From assembly GCA_006969625.1 (NCBI GenBank), contig CP030885.1:2367430-2431429 (forward strand): 64,000 bases of DNA, written 5' to 3'. Numbering within the stretch: the first letter of the stretch is position 1; each line of letters opens with the position of its first letter. A model generated the notes under the pieces. The model had not been told where the DNA came from. It was given only the letters and a program-made list of their open reading frames with translations, and did no database searches. The position numbers and the translations under genes are program-made. Positions 43,951 through 52,658 of this stretch are shown piece after piece. Source of the DNA: Rhodospirillaceae bacterium. GTDB lineage: Bacteria; Pseudomonadota; Alphaproteobacteria; Kiloniellales; DSM-21159.

Positions 43951-44020
43951 GAACCGCTCGCCCCAGGGTGGTGTGTCTTTTGCTCTTGCCGTCGCGACGA
44001 GGTTTCCGGACTATGTCGCG

Positions 44021-44044
44021 CGTTATATCGCACCGAATATTTCG
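44021..44044. promoter_or_regulatory. candidate ModE box upstream of modA
   Basis: CGTTATAT-N8-ATATTTCG resembles the ModE operator, which has CG and ATAT in inverted halves around a short spacer. It lies 31 bases before the modA ATG and upstream of its AAGGAG site. Only the CG--ATAT positions are symmetrical, so this is tentative. Confidence 0.45.
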
Positions 44045-44075
44045 CCGTCGGGGCCGTGACGAGGAAGGAGCCTGT

Positions 44076-44864
44076 ATGCGCCTGCTTGCGATCCTGGTCG
44101 CTCTCGCCGCACTGGCCATGCCCGCACTGGCCATGCCCGCACAGGCCGCCGAGCGGCTGACCGTCTTCGCAGCCGCCAGTACGACCGACGCGGTGAGCGA
44201 GGTGCTGGCGCGCTTCACCGAGGCCACCGGAGCCCAGGCCGTTGCCTCCTTCGCCGCCTCCTCCACCCTGGCCAAGCAGATCGCCGCCGGCGCTCCGGCG
44301 GACGTCGTCCTCTCGGCCAACGTGGCTTGGATGGACTTCCTCGAAGAGGCCGCTGCGATCCGTCCCGAATCGCGCATCGACCTGCTCGGCAACAGCCTTG
44401 TCCTGGTCACCGCCGAGGGCTCGGGCTTCGCCTGCGACCCAGCAGCCGGCTGCGACTTGGCCGCAGCGCTGGGCGGCGGGCGGCTGGCGGTCGGCGACCC
44501 GGACCACGTTCCGGCCGGGATCTACGCCAAAGAGGCGCTGCAGAGCCTGGGTCAGTGGCATGACGTCGAGTCGAGGCTGGCGCGTGCCTCCGACGTGCGC
44601 GCCGCCCTCGCCCTTGTGGCGCGCGGGGAGACGCCTGCCGGCATCGTCTATACCACCGATGCCGCCCTGTTCGCGGGCGTCGAGGTTGCCGCCCGGCTCC
44701 CGGCCGACACGCACGCGCCGATCGTCTACCCGGCGGCCGTCGTGGCGGCGAGCGAACATCCCGCCGCTGCCGACCTGATGCGCTTTCTCGCAGGACCCGA
44801 GGCGCGCGCCATCTTCGTCCGCCACGGCTTCACGGTCGTCGCACCGCCGCCGCCCGCCGGCTGA
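44076..44864 (+). CDS. modA: molybdate ABC transporter substrate-binding protein ModA
   Basis: The 262-residue product has a signal peptide that contains a 15-base tandem repeat coding LAMPALAMPAQA, and the mature part begins ERLTVFAAASTTDAV. The serine-rich SFAASSTLAKQI and GAPADVVLSAN regions are the oxyanion-binding loops of ModA. It delivers molybdate to ModB. The ATG has AAGGAG at ideal spacing; the frame runs open further upstream over the palindrome, but this start gives a normal signal. Confidence 0.96.
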   Translation: MRLLAILVALAALAMPALAMPAQAAERLTVFAAASTTDAVSEVLARFTEATGAQAVASFAASSTLAKQIAAGAPADVVLSANVAWMDFLEEAAAIRPESRIDLLGNSLVLVTAEGSGFACDPAAGCDLAAALGGGRLAVGDPDHVPAGIYAKEALQSLGQWHDVESRLARASDVRAALALVARGETPAGIVYTTDAALFAGVEVAARLPADTHAPIVYPAAVVAASEHPAAADLMRFLAGPEARAIFVRHGFTVVAPPPPAG

Positions 44865-44866
44865 GC

Positions 44867-45559
44867 ATGCTGGAGCTCTCCGCCGCCGAGATCTCCGCGC
44901 TGCAACTCTCGCTCCAGGTCGGCGTCTGGAGCGTGCTCGGGAGCCTCTTGCCGGCCTTGGCCGTGGCCTGGCTGCTGGCCCGTCGCAACTTCCCCGGCAA
45001 GCTGCTTCTCGACGGGCTGGTGCATCTGCCGCTGGTGGTTCCGCCGGTCGTCGTCGGCTACCTGCTACTGGTGCTGCTCGGGCGTAACGGCCCGCTCGGC
45101 CGTCTGCTGGACGCCTGGTTCGGCCTCACCGTTGCCTTCACCTGGCAAGGAGCGGCGATCGCTGCGGCGGTCATGGGATTTCCGCTAATTGTGCGCGCCA
45201 TGCGCCTGTCGCTGGAGGCCGTCGATACCCGCCTGGAAGCTGCGGCACGCACGCTCGGTGCGCCGCGGTGGGAGGTCTTCGCGACGGTGACCCTGCCCTT
45301 GATGGCCCCCGGCGTGCTGACCGGCGCCATCCTCGGCTTCGCCCGCGCGCTGGGCGAGTTCGGCGCCACGATCACCTTCGTCTCGAACATCCCCGGCGAG
45401 ACCCGCACCTTGCCGCTGGCCCTCTACACCTTCACGCAGACCCCGGACGGCGAGGTCGCCGCCCTGCGCCTGGCCGTGATCTCCGTCGTCCTGGCGCTGC
45501 TGGCGCTCGGTGCTTCGGAGCTGCTCGCCCGACGTCTGCAGCGACGCCTGTCCGCCTGA
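44867..45559 (+). CDS. modB: molybdate ABC transporter permease ModB
   Basis: A 230-residue permease with about five to six membrane helices. It has HLPLVVPPVVVGYLLLVLLG and the EAA-type loop with RTLGAPRWEVFATVTLPLMAPG, then FARALGEFGATITFVSNIPGETRTLPLALYTF, which is characteristic of ModB. It starts two bases after the modA stop, and its stop overlaps modC (TGATG). Confidence 0.96.
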   Translation: MLELSAAEISALQLSLQVGVWSVLGSLLPALAVAWLLARRNFPGKLLLDGLVHLPLVVPPVVVGYLLLVLLGRNGPLGRLLDAWFGLTVAFTWQGAAIAAAVMGFPLIVRAMRLSLEAVDTRLEAAARTLGAPRWEVFATVTLPLMAPGVLTGAILGFARALGEFGATITFVSNIPGETRTLPLALYTFTQTPDGEVAALRLAVISVVLALLALGASELLARRLQRRLSA

Positions 45560-46698
45560 TGCTGGAACTGCATGTCACAAAGCGGCTAGGTGCCGTGCAT
45601 GTCGCCGCCGAACTGGCCTGCCCGAGCCAGGGGGTCGTCGCGTTGTTCGGCCGCTCGGGCGCAGGCAAGACGAGCCTGGTCAACATGCTGGCCGGCCTGC
45701 TGCGCCCCGACAGCGGGCGCATCGCGCTGCGCGACGCGGTGCTGTTCGACAGTGCCAGCGGCATTGACCTGCCGCCGGAACGGCGCCGCATCGGCTACGT
45801 GTTCCAGGAGGGGCGGCTGTTCCCGCACATGCGCGTGCGCGAAAACCTGCTCTACGGCTGGCGCCGTGCCCCGGCGGACGAGCGACGCATCCGTCTCGCC
45901 GAGGTTGTCGATCTGCTCGGGCTGGAGACCTTGCTCGAACGCCGCCCCGGCGCCCTTTCGGGCGGGGAGAAGCAGCGGGTGGCGCTGGGCCGGGCGCTGC
46001 TGGCGAACCCGCGGCTGCTGCTGATGGACGAACCGCTTGCCAGCCTCGACCAGGCGCGCAAGCAGGAGGTGCTGCCCTTCGTCGAGCGGCTGCGCGACGA
46101 CCTCGACCTGCCGATCGTCTACGTCAGCCACGCCATGGAGGAGATCGTGCGCCTGGCCGACACCCTGGTCCTGGTCTCCGACGGCAGGGTGGTCGCCAGC
46201 GGCAGCGTGGAGGAGATGACCAGCCGGCTCGACCTGCGCCCGCTGACCGGCCGCTACGAGGCCGGTACCGTGATCGCGGCTACGGTCGCCGGCCACGATC
46301 CACGGGACGACCTCAGCGATCTGGCCTTCGCCGGCGGCCTCCTGACCGTGCCGCGGTTGGACCTGCCTGTGGGCACCCACCTGCGCCTGCGCATCCGCGC
46401 GCGCGACGTCGCGCTCTCCCTCGAGCGACCGCGCGGCCTGTCGATCCAGAATGTCTTTCCCGCCACGGTGGTCGACATCGGCGAGGAAGAGGGCGCGCAG
46501 CTCGACGTCCGGCTGGACGTCGAGGGCGCCGCGCTCTGGGCGCGCATCACCGGGCGCGCAAAGCGGCAGCTCGCGTTGGCCCCGGGCACGCGTATCTACG
46601 CCCTGGTCAAGTCGGCCGCTCTGGATCGGCACGCCCTGGGTCGACAGCCGGCCGGGGGCCGCTTCCTGGCGCCCGGCTCCAAGCTCAATGGAGCTTGA
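45559..46698 (+). CDS. modC: molybdate ABC transporter ATP-binding protein ModC
   Basis: A 379-residue ABC ATPase. Walker A GRSGAGKTS, signature LSGGEKQR, Walker B LLLMDEPLASLD and a His in the YVSHAMEE switch are present. The C-terminal part (about 290-360) holds a molybdate-binding Mop domain with SIQNVFPATVVDI. The ATG overlaps the modB stop. The last 14 bases overlap the tail of a gene on the other strand. Confidence 0.96.
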   Translation: MLELHVTKRLGAVHVAAELACPSQGVVALFGRSGAGKTSLVNMLAGLLRPDSGRIALRDAVLFDSASGIDLPPERRRIGYVFQEGRLFPHMRVRENLLYGWRRAPADERRIRLAEVVDLLGLETLLERRPGALSGGEKQRVALGRALLANPRLLLMDEPLASLDQARKQEVLPFVERLRDDLDLPIVYVSHAMEEIVRLADTLVLVSDGRVVASGSVEEMTSRLDLRPLTGRYEAGTVIAATVAGHDPRDDLSDLAFAGGLLTVPRLDLPVGTHLRLRIRARDVALSLERPRGLSIQNVFPATVVDIGEEEGAQLDVRLDVEGAALWARITGRAKRQLALAPGTRIYALVKSAALDRHALGRQPAGGRFLAPGSKLNGA

Positions 46699-47026
46699 GG
46701 CTTTCGTAGCGCTTGTGGCAGAGCGTCCAGGATCGCTCGCCGCTGTCGGCGTCGTAGGCCGCGGCGGTGACCTTGTCCTCGATCATGTCCTCGACGGTTT
46801 CGCACTCGTCGATCGCGCGCAGCGCCCGCCAACCCTCGGCGTCCTTCACCGCCTGCATCGATCCGATCATCTCCTCGACCGACTCCAGCACCGCGTCGGC
46901 CTCGGCGAAGTCGGGGGTCTCAACGTCCGGAAGCTGCGCGTCCCCCTGGGCCAACGCGCGCTCCGCCAGGCCGGCGCCGCCCACCATGCCCAAGGCCAGC
47001 GCTAGCGCGAGGCTCGTCATCCGCAT
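46685..47026 (-). CDS. small secreted protein, unknown
   Basis: The 113-residue product has a signal peptide (MRMTSLALALALGMVGGAGL, cleavage near ALAQG at 24-28) and an acidic, mostly helical mature part. It has two cysteines, C75 and C103, that could form one disulfide in the periplasm. The ATG at 47026 has a good GGAGGGG site; a larger open frame upstream overlaps phnF in another frame and is not real. It ends inside modC tail to tail. I do not recognise a family. Confidence 0.65.
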   Translation of the reverse strand: MRMTSLALALALGMVGGAGLAERALAQGDAQLPDVETPDFAEADAVLESVEEMIGSMQAVKDAEGWRALRAIDECETVEDMIEDKVTAAAYDADSGERSWTLCHKRYESLKLH

Positions 47027-47145
47027 CGTCTTCCCCTCCAATCCGCCTTCTTGTTCTTGGCGGGCCCAGGGTGGCCACGCCTCGCTTCTTGCATATGCCA
47101 TCCGGGGCGATGCGAACAACCCGAAGCTTGCCCGCTGCCCCGATC

Positions 47146-47898
47146 TCAGCCGCCGAGAACGATCTGCGTGCGGTCCGAAGCGAAGCGGGTCAGGCCGAAT
47201 TCGACCGGTCGCCCCTCGCTGTCGATGTTGACGCTCTCGGTGACCAGGATCGGCCGCGTGTTCGGTTGCTGCAGCAGGCGCGCGTCGGCGGCCTCGGGCA
47301 TGCGAGCGGTGACGCGCGTGACCTTGCGCTCGTAATCGGCGACGCCGGATCCGGCCAGTGCCCGGGTGATCGAGCCTGTCTCCAAATAGTGATCTACCAG
47401 GCGGGGAAAGCGGGCCGCCGGAAAGTAGTGGGTGCCGACCGCCAGGGGCCGGCCGTCGAGCTCGCGCAGGGTCTCCAGCCGCAGCACCTGGGCGCCGGGC
47501 GCGATGTCCAGGTCGCGCGCGACCTGGCCCGGCGCCGCTTCGCGCGCGCTGCCCAGCAGACGTCCGCCCGCCTGGCGGTTCTGCGCGCTGACGATCTCGG
47601 AAAAGCGGGTACGGCGGCCCACCAGATAGTCGAGCACGTGCTCCTGCACAAAGGTGCCGCGGCCCTGCTCGATGCGCACAAGGCCGCGCTCGGCGAGGTC
47701 CGACATCGCCCGGCGCACGGTATGCCGGTTGACGCCGAAGCGCTCGGCCAATTGCGGCTCGGTCGGCAGGCGTGCGCCCTCGGCGAGCGCGCCGGATTGG
47801 ATCTGGCCGGCCAAGGACTCGGAGATCTGGCGCCACATGGCGATCCCGCCGCCCCGCTGCAAAGCTGTAGGGCGCACGGCTGGTTCCTTCGCTGCCAA
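47146..47898 (-). CDS. phnF: GntR/UTRA family phosphonate regulator PhnF
   Basis: About 250 residues: an N-terminal GntR winged helix (LPTEPQLAERFGVNRHTVRRAMSDLAERGLV) and a C-terminal UTRA effector domain. PhnF represses phosphonate genes. It is divergent from phnG with a 124-base gap that holds a candidate operator. The start is uncertain: TTG at 47898 has a G-rich stretch before it, while the ATG at 47838 (MWRQISE) or codons between are also possible. Confidence 0.9.
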   Translation of the reverse strand: MAAKEPAVRPTALQRGGGIAMWRQISESLAGQIQSGALAEGARLPTEPQLAERFGVNRHTVRRAMSDLAERGLVRIEQGRGTFVQEHVLDYLVGRRTRFSEIVSAQNRQAGGRLLGSAREAAPGQVARDLDIAPGAQVLRLETLRELDGRPLAVGTHYFPAARFPRLVDHYLETGSITRALAGSGVADYERKVTRVTARMPEAADARLLQQPNTRPILVTESVNIDSEGRPVEFGLTRFASDRTQIVLGG

Positions 47899-47973
47899 GT
47901 TTTCGGCCCCCCGGCTGGCTGTCAGAAAAGCTTCACGCCGCGCGGACTTTGCAGGCGGCGCCGTTTACAGTAA

Positions 47974-48004
47974 GTCTAGCGGCGAAAGATACGGACGACT
48001 AGAC
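47974..48004. promoter_or_regulatory. inverted repeat in the phnF-phnG intergenic region
   Basis: GTCTAG and CTAGAC are separated by 19 bases, midway between the divergent phnF and phnG genes. A dimeric regulator such as PhnF could bind across it. The arms are short and the spacing is wide, so this is a candidate only. Confidence 0.35.
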
Positions 48005-48022
48005 CTTTATCGGATTGGTCGC

Positions 48023-48568
48023 ATGCCGACCTCGCACACAGCCGCTTCCGAGACCGAAACCACGTCGGCCGAACCCGCCGCGGAGGCTGGGCAGACGCAG
48101 CAGCCACCCCGCGGGCGGCCCGATCCGGCGCGCCAGCGCTGGTTGTCGGTGCTGGCCAAGTCGCCCCGCGAGGAGCTGGAGGCCTTGGCGCCGGACTCGC
48201 TGCACAGCCTGACCTGGCGCAGCCTGCGGGCACCGGAGATCGGCACGCTGATGCTGCGCGGCCGCACCGGCGGCGACGGCGCCGCCTTCAATCTCGGCGA
48301 GACCACGGTGACGCGCTGCTCGCTGGAAGTCGAGCACGCGGGCCAAAGCCTGATCGGCCACGGCTACGTGCTCGGCCGCGACAAGCGCCATGCCCAGCTC
48401 GTCGCCCTGCTCGACGCGCTGCTGCAGCACCCCCAACAGCGCGAGGCCCTGGAAACCTGCGTGGTGGCGCCGCTGGAGGCGATGCAGGACGCCCGGCGGC
48501 GGCGTCAGGCGCGCAAGGCTGCGGCGACCAAGGTCAACTTCTTCACCCTGGTCCGGGGAGACGACTGA
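48023..48568 (+). CDS. phnG: C-P lyase subunit PhnG
   Basis: The 181-residue product has a Thr/Glu/Pro-rich N-terminal tail of about 35 residues, then the PhnG domain: RQRWLSVLAKSP, PEIGTLMLRGRTGG and EVEHAGQSLIGHGYVLGRDKRHA. PhnG forms the PhnGHIJ core that cleaves the carbon-phosphorus bond in phosphonates. ATG at 48023; its stop overlaps phnH. The longer frame upstream is open by composition only. Confidence 0.94.
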   Translation: MPTSHTAASETETTSAEPAAEAGQTQQPPRGRPDPARQRWLSVLAKSPREELEALAPDSLHSLTWRSLRAPEIGTLMLRGRTGGDGAAFNLGETTVTRCSLEVEHAGQSLIGHGYVLGRDKRHAQLVALLDALLQHPQQREALETCVVAPLEAMQDARRRRQARKAAATKVNFFTLVRGDD

Positions 48569-49167
48569 TGGCCAGCGATACCGCCACGCCGCTGCGGCCC
48601 GGCTTCGCCGACCCGACGCTGAATGCGCAGCAGGTCTTTCGCCGCCTGCTCGAGGCCATGGCACAGCCGGGCACGCTGAGCGAGCTCGATTGTCCGCTCG
48701 AGCCGCCGCGCCCGCTGGCGCCGGCGACCGCCGCAGCGGCGCTGACGTTGTTCGACGGCGACACCCGCGTCTGGCTCGACGGCCAGGCGCGCAGCCCCGA
48801 AGTGGAGACCTTCCTGCGCTTCCACTGCGGCTGCCCGCTGGTCGCGGACCCAAAGGCGGCGGATTTCGCCATCTGCCTCGCCTGGCCGCAGGACTTCGGC
48901 ACCTTCGCCTGGGGCGAGGCCGCCTATCCCGATCGTTCCGCGACCCTGATCGTCCAGGTCGAGCGGCTGGAGGAGGGGCCCGGCCTGCGCCTGAGCGGTC
49001 CCGGGATCCGGGAGACCGCGGAGGTCGCGGTTTCCCCCTGCCCGGCGGACCTTGCGCCGCGTTGGGCCGCCATGCGGGCCGAGTTTCCGCTCGGCCTCGA
49101 TTTGATCCTGACCGCTGGCCGCCGCTTCTGCGGCCTGCCCCGCAGCCTGACCATCGCGGAGGCCTGA
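48568..49167 (+). CDS. phnH: C-P lyase subunit PhnH
   Basis: A 199-residue PhnH protein (GFADPTLNAQQVFRRLLEAMA near the N-terminus, then a PLP-transferase-like fold without the cofactor lysine). It dimerises in the C-P lyase core. The TGATG overlap with phnG and a three-base gap to phnI show tight coupling. Confidence 0.94.
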   Translation: MASDTATPLRPGFADPTLNAQQVFRRLLEAMAQPGTLSELDCPLEPPRPLAPATAAAALTLFDGDTRVWLDGQARSPEVETFLRFHCGCPLVADPKAADFAICLAWPQDFGTFAWGEAAYPDRSATLIVQVERLEEGPGLRLSGPGIRETAEVAVSPCPADLAPRWAAMRAEFPLGLDLILTAGRRFCGLPRSLTIAEA

Positions 49168-49170
49168 GCC

Positions 49171-50289
49171 ATGTATGTGGCGGTCAAAGGGGGCGAAAAG
49201 GCGATCGAGAACGCCCATGCCTGGCTCGCCGAGCTGCGCCGTGGCGACCCGGCCCTCGCCGAGCTCGGCGTCGAGCAGATCGTTCAGCAGCTCCGGCTCG
49301 CAGTCGACCGGGTCATGACCGAAGGCTCGCTCTACGATCCCGAACTCGCAGCGCTGGCGATCAAGCAGGCGCGCGGCGACCTGATCGAGGCGATCTTCCT
49401 GCTGCGCGCCTACCGCACGACCCTTCCCCGCTTCGCCGCCGCGTGCCCCCTGGACACCGCCCGGATGGCGCTGAAGCGGCGCGTGTCGGCCACCTTCAAG
49501 GACCTGCCTGGGGGGCAGGTGCTCGGGCCGACCTTCGACTATACCCATCGCCTGCTTGACTTCGCGCTGGCCGCCGAGGGTGCAGCACCGGAGCCGGCGC
49601 CCGAAGCCGAACCCGATGTCGCGGGCACCCTCCCGCGCGTCACCGACCTGCTGGCCGGCGAAGACCTGATCGAGACGGCGCAGTCCGCCGAGGATGAAGA
49701 GCGGCACGTCGCCGACATCACCCGCGAGTCCCTGAGCCTGCCGGCCGGGCGCGACCTGCGCCTGCAGATGCTGGCGCGCGGCGACGAGGGCTTCCTGCTG
49801 GCGCTCGCCTATTCCACCCAGCGCGGCTTCGGCAACTCTCACCCCTTCGCGGCCGAGATCCGCGGCGGCCAGGTGGACGTGTCGCTGGTGCCGGAGGAGC
49901 TCGGCTTCGAGATCGAGATCGGCGAGATCGAGGTCACCGAGTGCCAGATGGTCAACCAGTTCCTCGGCGGCGAGGAAACGCCGCCGCAATTCACCCGCGG
50001 TTACGGCCTGGCGTTCGGGCAGTCGGAGCGCAAGGCCATGGCCATGGCCTTGGTCGACCGGGCGCTGCGCGCGGCGGAACTGGGCGAGGAAAGCGACGCG
50101 CCGGCGAACGACGCCGAGTTCGTGCTCTATCACTGCGACAACGTGCAGGCGACCGGGTTCACCGAGCACCTGAAGCTGCCGCACTACGTCGATTTCCAGT
50201 CGGAACTCTCGATGCTGCGCCGCCTGCGCGCCGAGTTCCTCGCCCGCGAAGACAGCGGCGAGGGAGACGACCAGGAGGCGGCCGAATGA
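49171..50289 (+). CDS. phnI: C-P lyase subunit PhnI
   Basis: A 372-residue PhnI. It begins MYVAVKGGEKAIENAHAWL and has the SNSHPFAAEIRGG and VTECQMVNQF regions that mark the family. PhnI is the nucleosidase part that swaps adenine of ATP for the phosphonate, helped by PhnGHL. The stop overlaps phnJ (ATGA). Confidence 0.95.
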   Translation: MYVAVKGGEKAIENAHAWLAELRRGDPALAELGVEQIVQQLRLAVDRVMTEGSLYDPELAALAIKQARGDLIEAIFLLRAYRTTLPRFAAACPLDTARMALKRRVSATFKDLPGGQVLGPTFDYTHRLLDFALAAEGAAPEPAPEAEPDVAGTLPRVTDLLAGEDLIETAQSAEDEERHVADITRESLSLPAGRDLRLQMLARGDEGFLLALAYSTQRGFGNSHPFAAEIRGGQVDVSLVPEELGFEIEIGEIEVTECQMVNQFLGGEETPPQFTRGYGLAFGQSERKAMAMALVDRALRAAELGEESDAPANDAEFVLYHCDNVQATGFTEHLKLPHYVDFQSELSMLRRLRAEFLAREDSGEGDDQEAAE

Positions 50290-51164
50290 ACACGAAAGCC
50301 GCCGGCTACAACTACGCCTACTTGGACGAGCAGACCAAGCGCATGATCCGCCGCGCCATCCTGAAGGCGGTGGCGATCCCAGGCTATCAGGTCCCATTCG
50401 GCAGCCGCGAGATGCCGATGCCCTATGGCTGGGGCACCGGCGGCGTGCAGGTCACCGCCGCCCTTATCGGCCCACTGGACGTGCTGAAGGTCATCGACCA
50501 GGGCGCCGACGACACCACCAACGCCGTGTCGATCCGCAAGTTCTTCGCCGCCGTGGCCGAAGTGGCGACGACCACGGCCACCGAACGCGCCACGATCGTA
50601 CAGACCCGCCACCGCATTCCGGAGACGCCGCTGCGCGAGGGCCAGATCCTGGTGCTGCAAGTGCCGATTCCCGAGCCGCTGCGCTGGCTCGAGCCGCGCG
50701 AGGCGGAGACGCGCAAGATGCATGCGCTGGAGGAATACGGCGCCATGCACGTCAGCCTGTACGAGGACCTCGCCCGGCACGGCCGTATCGCCAAGACCTA
50801 CGACTATCCGGTCCTGGTGGAGGGTCGCTACCTGATGCGGCCCTCGCCGATCCCCAAGTTCGACAACCCCAAGCTCGACCGCTCGCCGGCGCTGATGCTG
50901 TTCGGGGCAGGGCGCGAACGCCGCATCTACGCGCTGCCGCCCCACACGCGGGTCGAAAGCCTCGCCTTCGAGGACCATCCCTTCGAGGTCGAGACCTGGG
51001 AGGCGCGCTGCCGCCTCTGCGGCGCCGAGGACAGCTACCTCGACGAGGTGATCGTCGACGACGCCGGCGGGCGGATGTTCGTCTGCTCGGACACCGACTA
51101 CTGCAATCGGCGCCAGGCCGCCCAGGGCAAGCCGAACCCGGAGATGCTGGGAGGCAAGGCATGA
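50286..51164 (+). CDS. phnJ: C-P lyase radical SAM subunit PhnJ
   Basis: A 292-residue PhnJ, the catalytic C-P bond-cleaving enzyme with an iron-sulfur cluster. It starts MNTKAAGYNYAYLDEQTKRM. Near residues 241-266 it has CRLCG and later VCSDTDYC, giving the four conserved Cys of the PhnJ C-terminal region. The reading frame upstream extends further, but ATGA overlaps phnI, which fixes the start. phnK also overlaps by four bases. Confidence 0.96.
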   Translation: MNTKAAGYNYAYLDEQTKRMIRRAILKAVAIPGYQVPFGSREMPMPYGWGTGGVQVTAALIGPLDVLKVIDQGADDTTNAVSIRKFFAAVAEVATTTATERATIVQTRHRIPETPLREGQILVLQVPIPEPLRWLEPREAETRKMHALEEYGAMHVSLYEDLARHGRIAKTYDYPVLVEGRYLMRPSPIPKFDNPKLDRSPALMLFGAGRERRIYALPPHTRVESLAFEDHPFEVETWEARCRLCGAEDSYLDEVIVDDAGGRMFVCSDTDYCNRRQAAQGKPNPEMLGGKA

Positions 51165-51955
51165 GCGTCGCCGAACGGACCGGGCCGCAACCGCTGCTGC
51201 GGGTGCGCGGCATGAGCAAACGCTACGGCCGGCGCATCGGCTGCGCCGACGTTGACTTCGACCTGTATCCCGGCGAGGTGATCGGCGTCGTCGGCGAGTC
51301 GGGTTCCGGCAAGACGACCCTGCTGAACTGCCTGTCGGCGCAGCTCGAGCCGAGTGCCGGAAGCCTCGTCTACGACACCCGCGAGCGCGGGCCGGTCGCA
51401 GTCTTCGACCTGAGCGAGGCCGAACGACGGCGCCTGCTGCGTACCGACTGGGGGCTGGTACGCCAGAACCCGCGCGAGGGGCTGCGCATGTCGGTGTCGG
51501 CCGGCGCCAATGTCGGCGAGCGGCTGATGGCGGTCGGCGCCCGCAACTACGGCCAGATCCGCGGCACGGCGGAACACTGGCTGGCGCAGCTCGAGATCGC
51601 GGCCGACCGCATCGACGACCGGCCCGGCACCTTCTCCGGCGGCATGCAGCAGCGCCTGCAGATCGCCCGCAACCTGGTGACGCGGCCTCGGCTGGTCTTC
51701 ATGGACGAGCCGACCGGCGGCCTCGACGTCTCGGTTCAGGCGCGCCTGCTCGATCTGCTGCGCCGCCTGGTCGGCGATCTCGACCTCGCCTGCGTGCTGG
51801 TCACCCACGACCTGGGCGTGGTGCGTCTGCTGGCCCACCGCCTGCTCGTGATGCAGCAGGGGCACGTGGTCGAACAGGGGCTGACGGACCAGGTGCTGGA
51901 CGACCCGCAGCACCCCTACACCCAGATGCTCGTCTCCTCGATCCTGCCGGTGTGA
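51161..51955 (+). CDS. phnK: phosphonate C-P lyase system ATPase PhnK
   Basis: A 264-residue ABC ATPase (Walker A GESGSGKTT, signature FSGGMQQRL, Walker B LVFMDEPTGGLD) that binds the C-P lyase core rather than a membrane permease. LVRQNPREGLRM is typical of PhnK. It overlaps phnJ by four bases. phnL follows after four. Confidence 0.95.
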   Translation: MSVAERTGPQPLLRVRGMSKRYGRRIGCADVDFDLYPGEVIGVVGESGSGKTTLLNCLSAQLEPSAGSLVYDTRERGPVAVFDLSEAERRRLLRTDWGLVRQNPREGLRMSVSAGANVGERLMAVGARNYGQIRGTAEHWLAQLEIAADRIDDRPGTFSGGMQQRLQIARNLVTRPRLVFMDEPTGGLDVSVQARLLDLLRRLVGDLDLACVLVTHDLGVVRLLAHRLLVMQQGHVVEQGLTDQVLDDPQHPYTQMLVSSILPV

Positions 51956-51959
51956 GCCC

Positions 51960-52658
51960 ATGCAGCCGATGTTGGACATCCGCGGTCTCGCCAAGAGCTT
52001 CACGCTGCACACGCAGGGCGGCGCGCGCATCCGGGCGCTCGCCGGCTTCGACCTGCAAGTGACGTCGGGCGAGTGCGTCGCCCTGACCGGTCCGTCGGGC
52101 GCCGGCAAGTCCTCCGTCCTGCGCTGTGTCACCGGCAACTACCTCGCCGAGGCCGGGAGCATTCGCGTGCGCCTGGGCGCCGATTGGGTCGAGGTGATCG
52201 GCGCGCCGGCGCGCCGGCTGCTCGAGCTGCGCCGCACCACCATCGGCCACGTCAGCCAGTTCCTCCGGGTGATCCCGCGCGTGCCGACCCTGGACCTGGT
52301 GGCCGAGCCGGCGGTTGCCGCAGGCGCCACGCGCGCAGAGGCGGAACAGCGCGCCCGGCGGCTGCTCGCGCGGCTGAACCTTCCAGAGCGGCTCTGGAAC
52401 CTCGCGCCGGCGACCTTCTCCGGCGGCGAACAGCAGCGGGTCAACATCGCACGCGCCTTCGCCCATCCCTACCCTCTGCTGCTGCTGGACGAGCCGACCG
52501 CCTCGCTTGACGCGGAGAATCGCCAGGCCGTCATCGACCTGATAGACGATGTACGCCGTAATGGCGCCGCAGTCCTCGGTATCTTCCATGATCGCGAGGC
52601 GCGCGCCGCGCTCGCCACCCGCCACGTCTCACTGGCCGAAGGACGCGCCGCCGCATGA
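51960..52658 (+). CDS. phnL: phosphonate C-P lyase system ATPase PhnL
   Basis: A 232-residue ABC ATPase (Walker A GPSGAGKSS, LRVIPRVPTLDLVAEP, signature FSGGEQQRV, Walker B LLLLDEPTASLD). PhnL works with PhnGHI and PhnK. The last bases overlap phnM (ATGA), which again shows coupling. Confidence 0.95.
   Translation: MQPMLDIRGLAKSFTLHTQGGARIRALAGFDLQVTSGECVALTGPSGAGKSSVLRCVTGNYLAEAGSIRVRLGADWVEVIGAPARRLLELRRTTIGHVSQFLRVIPRVPTLDLVAEPAVAAGATRAEAEQRARRLLARLNLPERLWNLAPATFSGGEQQRVNIARAFAHPYPLLLLDEPTASLDAENRQAVIDLIDDVRRNGAAVLGIFHDREARAALATRHVSLAEGRAAA

Noticed and set aside
43897..44075. A molybdenum-cofactor riboswitch upstream of modA
   Set aside because: The palindrome is a simple long hairpin, and I do not see the conserved multi-stem layout of the Moco RNA motif.
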